Source: Cristatella mucedo (Eukaryota; Bryozoa; Phylactolaemata; Cristatellidae). From it: a stretch of 64,000 nucleotides of DNA. The stretch spans positions 4,067,001 to 4,131,000 of the forward strand of contig WPIO01000032.1 of the NCBI GenBank assembly GCA_009760855.2, in the 5' to 3' direction. The notes below the pieces were generated by a model. That model was not told the DNA's origin. It saw only the letters and a list, made by a program, of their open reading frames with translations, and did not search any database. The position numbers and the translations under genes are program-made. Shown in pieces: positions 58,378 through 64,000 of this stretch (position 1 is the first letter of the stretch; every line of letters starts with the position of its first letter).

Positions 58378-58590
58378 GTTCCCTTTTAAAACCGTTGGCG
58401 ACAAACAGTATTTTCTCTAGAGGTCCTTGTCTGCGGAATTCACTTCCACAAGTTTTACTCAGAGACGTCCTCGCTCCCGCTGCCAGTTCAGGCACATCCT
58501 TTCCAGCCGTCCTGCGTTGCTTCCTCAATGCTACTTCCTTCCTTACTGCTCGCCTCCTATCCTGGCCTCCTGAGTCAGCTATGCTTCTAC

Positions 58591-58663
<73 letters not shown>

Positions 58664-58810
58664 CTTGTTTCACGAGCCTGTTGGCTACCATACGCACCCC
58701 GAAAGCCGCTTAGGTTTAGAATTCTCTATCCAGCTGAACGCTTTCCTGCATGAAAGGCCCTTATTCTTTGTGATTTCGTGGAGCTACTGACAGTGGTTAC
58801 AGACAGCGTG
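58378..58810 (+). mobile_element. LINE family B, 3' fragment with internal (CT)n expansion
   Basis: AAACCGTTGGCGACAAACAG, GGAATTCACTTCCACAAG, GCCGTCCTGCGTTGCTTCC and GAGTCAGCTATGCTTC. A CT run (58591-58664) sits where other copies read CTTTCTCTTTG. After it come CCTGTTGGCTACCATACGC, GAAAGCCGCTTAGG and TCGTGGAGCTACTGACAG. Confidence 0.75.
58591..58664. repeat. (CT)n microsatellite inside LINE B
   Basis: A nearly pure CT run with one CCCT and one TATCT break. Confidence 0.93.
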
Positions 58811-59115
58811 CACACGTGATGTACACACACTGCGCCAGTGGCTGACGTCGAAAAGGAGCAGCCAGCAGAAGACAAAGCCGCAGGGCTGTGCCGCCCGCCG
58901 CCACCTAGCAACTCACCTGGCGTAGGCAACAGCCGCCTCTGTTCGTGAGCGCAAGCAAAACGGCACAGCGTTTCTCAAATAGTAAGCGAAAGACATTGAC
59001 GAAGGCGCACGATTCCGTACGAGACGTACGTACGAGACCCGCGAATGCGAAACGACAGTGACGGTAATTCGCAGGCTGGGCGACAGCTCGGGCGACGCAT
59101 CTCAACAAAAAAAAA
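58811..59115. other. Non-coding DNA
   Basis: No feature recognised. ACGTACGTACGAGA repeats near 59022-59036. Confidence 0.4.
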
Positions 59116-59275
59116 GTTTAAGCTGATTTAGCAGACACATTTACATTTGGGAAGAATAGCCTTCGTGTCTATCACCACCACTCGCAGTTGTCAATAAAGG
59201 ATCGACCAGTGCTTGACTCGAACCGACGACCCGAATCTTGAAGAGTGAGCGAATTTACCCTGGGCTAAGATACAG
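59116..59275 (-). mobile_element. SINE-1 copy, reverse orientation
   Basis: GTTTAAGCTGATTTAGCAG, TATCACCACCACTCGCAG, CAATAAAGGATCGACC, B box complement GACTCGAACCGACGACC, and head with GAATCTTGAAGAGTGAGCG. Confidence 0.75.
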
Positions 59276-60020
59276 CTCAGGCGTACGAGCTCGCACTTGT
59301 CTGGCGACTTCGGAGTCGCGATTCGCTTCTCCGGTCGATGGCTTGCTAATCGTGCCACTCGGCGAGCCACCGCCGGCACAGAGTTTGAAATAAAGAGTCG
59401 CCAAATACCTTGACCTGGTATGGGCACGAGGACAGGAATGTGCTGCCACGGGGTGGGGTAACGAGCCAACAATCTCCGGTTCGTCCGGCCTACGCTGTCT
59501 GATTGAGCAATTCGTACTCTCTTAGAGCTGCTCGTAGCGCGGGTCTTAATGCTCCGGCTACGAATGTCCACTCCGGAGCAGAATCCCGGCGTATTGTCGG
59601 ACTTGAGTATGCACATTTATAATTGTGACTGAGCACCAATATTCTACCTTCTGCACGTACTGCTGCTCTACGGCCAGCGTGCTATGACGTCCGATTCGTT
59701 ACTCGGCCAACGCCATCCTAAGCAGATAGCTTACACGACTCTGCAAACGAGATTCTCGTAGTAACGCGGCTCGACATTCTGATTGGCCGACTGTATGAGA
59801 AGCGTGCGGCTGCGGTTACAGCTGAAGCAGTTCTTGAAAAGGCACCGCCAAAGAACGCCGTTTGCTGAAAGAGTGAGAGCAGGGAAATTTTGCCTCGCGC
59901 AACTGACGATCCTTCAGCCTTTTATTAACCAAGCCTGCGATCCGCTCCAGTGGAGCTAGCGAGACCCGTGGTGTTTTTCACCGTTGTATGCAAAAATGGA
60001 CCATGTGAGAAATTACCGTG
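59276..60020. other. Non-coding DNA downstream of the 60 kb gene
   Basis: No gene recognised. It lies just past the poly(A) signal of the minus-strand gene. Confidence 0.45.
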
Positions 60021-60026
60021 TTTATT
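60021..60026 (-). terminator. Poly(A) signal AATAAA of the unrecognised coiled-coil gene
   Basis: A canonical AATAAA on the minus strand, 88 bp past the TAG stop at 60114. It implies a short 3' UTR of roughly 100-120 nt. Its place directly after the last coding exon supports the gene model and direction. Confidence 0.6.
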
Positions 60027-60113
60027 TTGGTAAAAAATACATGACGGTCCAGCAAGCACAGCCATCGCCTGCAGACCACTCGATCGACTGAGCTAAGATA
60101 TATAAAAAAAAGG

Positions 60114-60950
60114 CTAGACGTCGGTAGCTACGTCTTCCCTCGAAGATTCGACTAGGAAAATTGAGCGCGTTGTTCTGGCGACTGCAGGGTTTGAAGCAGA
60201 TCTCCACTGGCCCCGTAGCGGCGGCGGCGGCAGCGGAGCGCTCGAGCCCGCCTTGGCGTCGGCTGGCGGGCCGCAGCCGCCGCCGCCGCGGCGGCTCGAC
60301 CTCAGCCAGCTGGCGAAGCCTTTCTCGGAGCACGATGCCGTATACACGCCGCTGTCCGGCTCGTCGTCTGTATACGGCGACAGCGGCTCGAAGGCGCTCG
60401 CTGCAGAAGAAACGCTGACCAAGCTCGGCCTCGTCGCCATCGCAGGGTGACGGCCGAGAGCTTCGAGGCCGCCGGCACAATTGGCGTCTAAATGCAAGCC
60501 CGTGCGCAGGGCCGCAGAGTCGAACGGTGCGCCGGGTTTGTCAGTGGCGGCGGCCGCGACGGCAGCGGTTTCGCTGCACGAGCGCCGCCTCTGAGCTGCA
60601 TCCGCCATCGCCGCCCGTCGGTCCACAGCCCCACCGACTGCCGCTTCAAGCCGACGGTCAGCGGCGGCCGTGGCGGCCGTGGCGACGACGGATCGGCGGC
60701 GGTTCTGAACATCCGAGCGTACGTCAGCGGTAAAGACGTCTTCGTCGCCATCCTCCGCGTCTCCGGACGAAGACGCCGCGCTGACCGTCGGCGACAAGCT
60801 GACGCTGTCCGGACTGGACGATGCCGCGTACGATCGATTTGCCGACGCTGCCGAAGTCGTCGAAGGTGCCGCCTTTCGCTCCACGTAGGCACGAAAGTGC
60901 TCGGCTCCGAAGAAGAGCCGATCCGTGAGCTCTCTTATGGCCTCGTCCTT
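60114..60950 (-). CDS. Terminal coding exon of an unrecognised coiled-coil protein (3' part of a multi-exon gene)
   Basis: This exon encodes the last 278 residues of a protein I do not recognise. It begins at a strong acceptor (pyrimidine-rich TTGCCTGTTCGCAG ending at 60951) and ends at TAG (60114-60116). It opens with KDEAIRELTDRL, which continues the heptads of the preceding exon, then FFGAEHFRAYVERK. The rest is low complexity: Ser/Ala stretches, acidic GDAEDGDEDVF, a patch EPLSPYTDDEPDSGVY, and a Gly/Pro-rich end with PLPPPP. An in-frame GTG at 60884 is not a start, because the frame runs on to the acceptor. No membrane segment or catalytic motif is visible. The best guess is a cytoplasmic, disordered, phosphorylatable C-terminal tail after a dimerising coiled coil. 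The gene is supported by phase-matched splicing and a nearby poly(A) signal, not by homology. Confidence 0.72.
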   Translation of the reverse strand, partial: KDEAIRELTDRLFFGAEHFRAYVERKAAPSTTSAASANRSYAASSSPDSVSLSPTVSAASSSGDAEDGDEDVFTADVRSDVQNRRRSVVATAATAAADRRLEAAVGGAVDRRAAMADAAQRRRSCSETAAVAAAATDKPGAPFDSAALRTGLHLDANCAGGLEALGRHPAMATRPSLVSVSSAASAFEPLSPYTDDEPDSGVYTASCSEKGFASWLRSSRRGGGGCGPPADAKAGSSAPLPPPPLRGQWRSASNPAVARTTRSIFLVESSREDVATDV

Positions 60951-61167
60951 CTGCGAACAGGCAAGGGCAGCAGCAGCTACTGATACTGCTGCTGCTGCTG
61001 CTGCTGCTTCGAGGACGCAGCAGCGAATGCGGTTTTCGCGAGGGGCGGGCGGATGCCACCTCGACGAGCGGTTCGACTTCGGGTCGCGCTCGGAGAGTGG
61101 AGGGCAGGGGTACTGGCGAAATGGGTGACGTTAGCCGCGGCGGCGGGAGCAAGGCTGAGCGGCTAAC

Positions 61168-61410
61168 CTCTTTCAGCTTCTGTGTCAAACACTCCAGCTC
61201 CTGCCTCATCAGGTCGTCGCAGAGCGTAGAGCCTTGCTCATCGCTCCGCCGCCGGGGCGAGCGGAAGAAGGAAGTGCTCGGCCGCCTTGTCGGCGGCGGC
61301 AAGCGCTGCTTTCTCTCGTCGGGGTCCGGCGTCTGGGTCCGCTTGATTCGAATGGCGTGCCTGAATTTCAAATGCCCTCGCTGGCCCCTGTTTTTCACCG
61401 TCCACACGAT
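61168..61410 (-). CDS. Internal coding exon of the same unrecognised coiled-coil protein
   Basis: An 81-codon exon. The acceptor is CCATTTTCAG before ATC GTG TGG at 61410, with a pyrimidine-rich stretch upstream. The donor is AAAGAG followed by GTTAGC at 61168/61167. It is in phase 0 at its 3' end, and the 217-bp intron to the next exon preserves the frame. It encodes IVWTVKNRGQRGHLKFRHAI, then a basic and proline-rich linker (RIKRTQTPDPDER, RLPPPTRRPS, RSPRRRS), then the start of a coiled coil (DDLMRQELECLTQKLKE) that reads straight into KDEAIRELTDRL of the next exon. Reading on through the donor gives a low-complexity extension, which argues for splicing. The first 20 residues look like the end of a folded domain whose earlier exons are elsewhere. 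The family is not recognised. Confidence 0.68.
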
Positions 61411-61558
61411 CTGAAAATGGCGAGAGGTTCTAAGTGAGGACAGCTGGGAGAAGTCGTTTCGCTCTTCGAGGCGCTACTCTGCAGCAGAGGACGGTGTCAG
61501 CCATGCAGAGATCACGTGGACAGCCGTGGTTCGGCATTGAGCAGAGCACCGTACTCAC

Positions 61559-61622
61559 TTTGCGACCGGGAGCCTGTGGAGAGTTATACTGCCCTGTTGC
61601 GGCGGCTTGCCGGTGTAAAACG
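61559..61622 (-). CDS. Possible upstream coding exon of the same gene
   Basis: A strong donor, CGCAAA followed by GTGAGTAC (GT at 61558-61557), ends a frame reading VLHRQAAATG then QYNSPQAPGRK. This joins in phase 0 to IVWTVKNRG of the next exon across a 148-bp intron. The 5' boundary is uncertain: an AG at 61624-61623 is one candidate, but its upstream sequence is weak and the frame stays open about ten codons further to a TAA. The donor is good, but a 21-codon exon cannot be proven by eye. Confidence 0.32.
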
Positions 61623-61954
61623 CTGTTACTTGGACTTCGGGGAGTTTTAGTATTTTAGCCGTAGCTTTTTGTAGGACAGACTATCTTACGCGGTATCGGA
61701 GTAGGACACAATAAGAGGTCGCTTTTTCCAGTGCTTGTATGCGGTACCTTGGGACAATGTCGCCAGCGGCTCTCGGGCACTGAGAGGTTAAAAATGTTAA
61801 GGTCAAGAGAGTCGCTCCAGTTTAATAACAATGAGAATGCATTTGAACAACGTCATGAGAATTTCCCCTTTTAGGTGCTTCATGTTGACTGGAACGGAGA
61901 CAGAACGCGGCAATAACGGGCACAACGACCGCACCCGCAAGGGCCAAAAGGATA

Positions 61955-62850
61955 ATGCTTACGGACTACCCTAATGCTATGAGGTAGGCTTTGTGCTTCT
62001 TCTGTTTACATTTCGTTTGGTCAGGTGATGTCTTGAGGAGAGCCGGGAGTGGGTTCCACGCTTTTGCTCGCACTTCCACTGAAGGTACAGTCTCCACAGG
62101 ATTTGTGGTTGGTTAGAGACAAAGTTAATGGAGTCTACACAGAAGAGCGGGCTATGATTGGGCAGCATGGCTGCCTTATTGGGAAGTAGTTGGGATAGGT
62201 GTCACAGTGAAACTTCGAAATAAATCCATTTGTTGATGAGGAGCCAATGTAGGTCAGTGAGAATGGGTGCGAAGTCGCAATTGTGACCTTATTGATTGAC
62301 AAGCCTGGTTGCAACCTTTTGCACAAACTGCAAGAGATTCATTTCACAGGCCAAAAGACCTGCGAGTAGTTAGGCAGTCGGGAGTCAAGACGGGATGTCA
62401 CAGACGCATTAACCAGCTTAGCTGTGGTATCCCCGCCTAAGCAGGCGTAATTTTTAAAAATGGCATATAGATGAGAGTGGGCAGACGTAACTTTGGAGCT
62501 GACGTGGACGTCTAGCGAAAGGTCAATGTTGAGCAGGGCTCCCAGACTACCTCCAGAGGCTACTCGATATATGCTGGCTCAGCCTATTTGAGGAATATGC
62601 TTTAAAAACTCTGAGTATCACTGGATTTTCCCATAACTAATAAGTTAGTTTTTGTTTACTTTGATAATGTGTGCTGTCATCTAAGTATGAATGTCAGTGT
62701 TACATGCTGCAGGTAAATTGAGAAAGTTTGACGTGCTATGCAGGTCTAAAGGGATCAAAGCATAGGTACAGCTTGTATCATAGGTATAAACATAAAACTT
62801 GTATTGTACTGAGTGATAGCGTCGGCAAGCGACAGTATAAATATTGAAAA
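61955..62850 (-). mobile_element. LINE family A, damaged copy without its tail
   Basis: Reverse-complement C-terminal and reverse-transcriptase-end coding in broken frames: GGAGTGGGTTCCACGC, GTCGCAATTGTGACC, GACAAGCCTGGTTGC, AAGACGGGATGTCACAGACGC and TGGAGCTGACGTGGACGTC. The left end lacks the tail hairpin. Confidence 0.65.
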
Positions 62851-62914
62851 GAAATGGACCAAGAAAAGATCCCTCACGTTCGCTGTACTTTAAAAGCTCT
62901 TCATGTTATTGCTG

Positions 62915-63560
62915 CTCGTTAATAATAATAATAATAATACACTTGATAAGCACCCTCAGAGAACTCAATCTCTTTCTAGGCGCTTTACATTTGCTGCAAA
63001 GGGAAAGGCGATTGAATGATGAGTAATATTATACTTGATAAACAACATGCATAACATGGTTAAGGATGACATGTATAGGGTCAGCATGCAATTATGGTTA
63101 CTGGCAGCATGCACAGTGTCAGCACGTTTAAGCACATACAGAACGAATGACAGAAACCCACTAAATGCTGTCATAAATAGGAGCGTTTTTATTTTTTTTA
63201 TGTAGTCAAGTCAGGGGATGTCGTGACGGAATTCGGAAGAGAGTTCCAGGCTTTGGAAGCATACGAGCTAAACGCACGGTCTCGGAAGGATTTGAGGTCT
63301 ATACGAGGTATAGGTAAACAGTCAGTTTCTGAAAAGCAGGCGGTACAATGCTTGGCCTGGTGGGGAGTAGATCTGATAGCTAGGCTGGAGCCAGAGAATG
63401 AAGGGACCTAAAAGTGAGCGACAAAACCTTGAAGTCGATGCGCTGCTTGATTGGAAGTCAGTGCAGGTCGGTAAGAAGTGGTGTGATATGGCAACTGCGA
63501 CGCTCACTACAGACAAGCCTAGCTGCACAGTTTTTCATCAGCTGTAAGCACCTGATTGCA
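62915..63560 (-). mobile_element. LINE family A, 3' fragment with tail
   Basis: (TAA)n tail at the left, CTTGATAAGCACCCTCAG, AGAACTCAATCTCTTTCTAGG, GCTTTACATTTGCTGC, the 3' UTR with GGGTCAGCATGC, and C-terminal coding to GCCTAGCTGCACAG. It is the same structure as 39386-40014, with more frame damage. Confidence 0.82.
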
Positions 63561-64000
63561 CATGTCGGTAGGCCAGCCAAGCAGTTGACATCAATTCCCT
63601 GAAATTAACACTAAGATAGAACCTAAACCATTCCATTGCAGTCCCGTGATGCTAAGGCGAGATGATGAGCGCTCAGGAAGGCTACAAATGCAGGTGGAGG
63701 TTACATAGATTGGTTGAGGCAGCTGGGGCAGGCGGATGAACTCTGATCATCACAATTGTTCACACCTAAAACTTGGCGACGCTTGAGCCATTCGGCACTT
63801 TGCTATTTTTTGTTCAGGTTGGTGACATCGTTTTGGAGACTTCCCCTTTTCGCTGGTTTGTTTTAACCATTGCCTTAGCTTGATAATGAGCACAGCTTCA
63901 AAGTGCCGCACAGAAGGGTGGGCTAGATTAGCTAAGCAGGCAATTTATTTGACTTGCATTCGACATTAAAAACTATTACTACGCCGTAGCGCTTTCAGAG
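63561..64000. other. Non-coding DNA to the window end
   Basis: No gene or repeat family recognised beyond the LINE A edge. Confidence 0.4.

Noticed and set aside
60488-60983. Plus-strand frames opposite the 60 kb gene
   Set aside because: Shadows of the minus-strand exon; no splice or poly(A) support on the plus strand.

Overview
The window is nuclear DNA of an invertebrate animal. The evidence is an aminergic G-protein-coupled receptor of the invertebrate octopamine type, coding exons joined by GT-AG introns with an AATAAA signal, tRNA-derived SINEs, CR1-superfamily LINEs with short-repeat tails, and many long (GA)n and (TA)n microsatellites. I could not settle the phylum. Nothing bacterial, no operons and no CRISPR array were seen. 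Reading frames that begin with GTG or TTG were not taken as gene starts.

Only two genes are supported. (1) At 5626..3914 (minus) an uninterrupted 570-residue frame encodes a complete seven-helix receptor, most like the alpha1-adrenergic-like octopamine receptors (OAMB/OctalphaR). It lies in a GC- and CpG-rich island (about 2.4-8.3 kb). (2) At 61.6-60.0 kb (minus) is the 3' end of a multi-exon gene of unknown function. Two confident coding exons (61410..61168 and 60950..60114) join in phase 0 across a 217-bp intron and build a coiled coil followed by a low-complexity tail. An AATAAA lies about 90 bp after the stop codon. A further upstream exon at 61622..61559 is possible.

The rest is mostly a graveyard of mobile elements. 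LINE family A has (ATT)n tails and occurs at 7.1, 19.8, 20.3-22.4, 31.3-31.9, 38-44, 50.4-52.0 and 62-63.5 kb. LINE family B has (ACATT)n tails and occurs at 12.7, 15.6, 19.0, 27.5-31.1, 41.9, 47.1, 53.6 and 58.4 kb; the 27.5-31.1 kb copy still shows endonuclease, reverse transcriptase and C-terminal remnants. Two tRNA-like SINE families are scattered among them. SINE-2 ends in the same hairpin-forming tail as LINE A. Several insertions are nested, and two have readable target-site duplications.

Other structures are a 7-bp minisatellite (11.97-12.33 kb), CAG/CGG tracts, GA/CT tracts up to about 470 bp, perfect hairpins at 17.2, 17.3, 35.5 and 53.6 kb, a roughly 190-bp foldback at 49.6 kb and a 551-bp element with terminal inverted repeats at 56.6-57.2 kb. 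GC-rich islands at 16.4-17.3, 23.6-24.4, 33.0-33.5, 49.0-49.5, 52.1-53.2 and 60.1-61.4 kb alternate with AT-richer repeat DNA. I found no new gene system. The strongest leads are the LINE A/SINE-2 shared tail, the nested insertions, LINE-seeded microsatellites, and the unrecognised gene at 60-61.6 kb.
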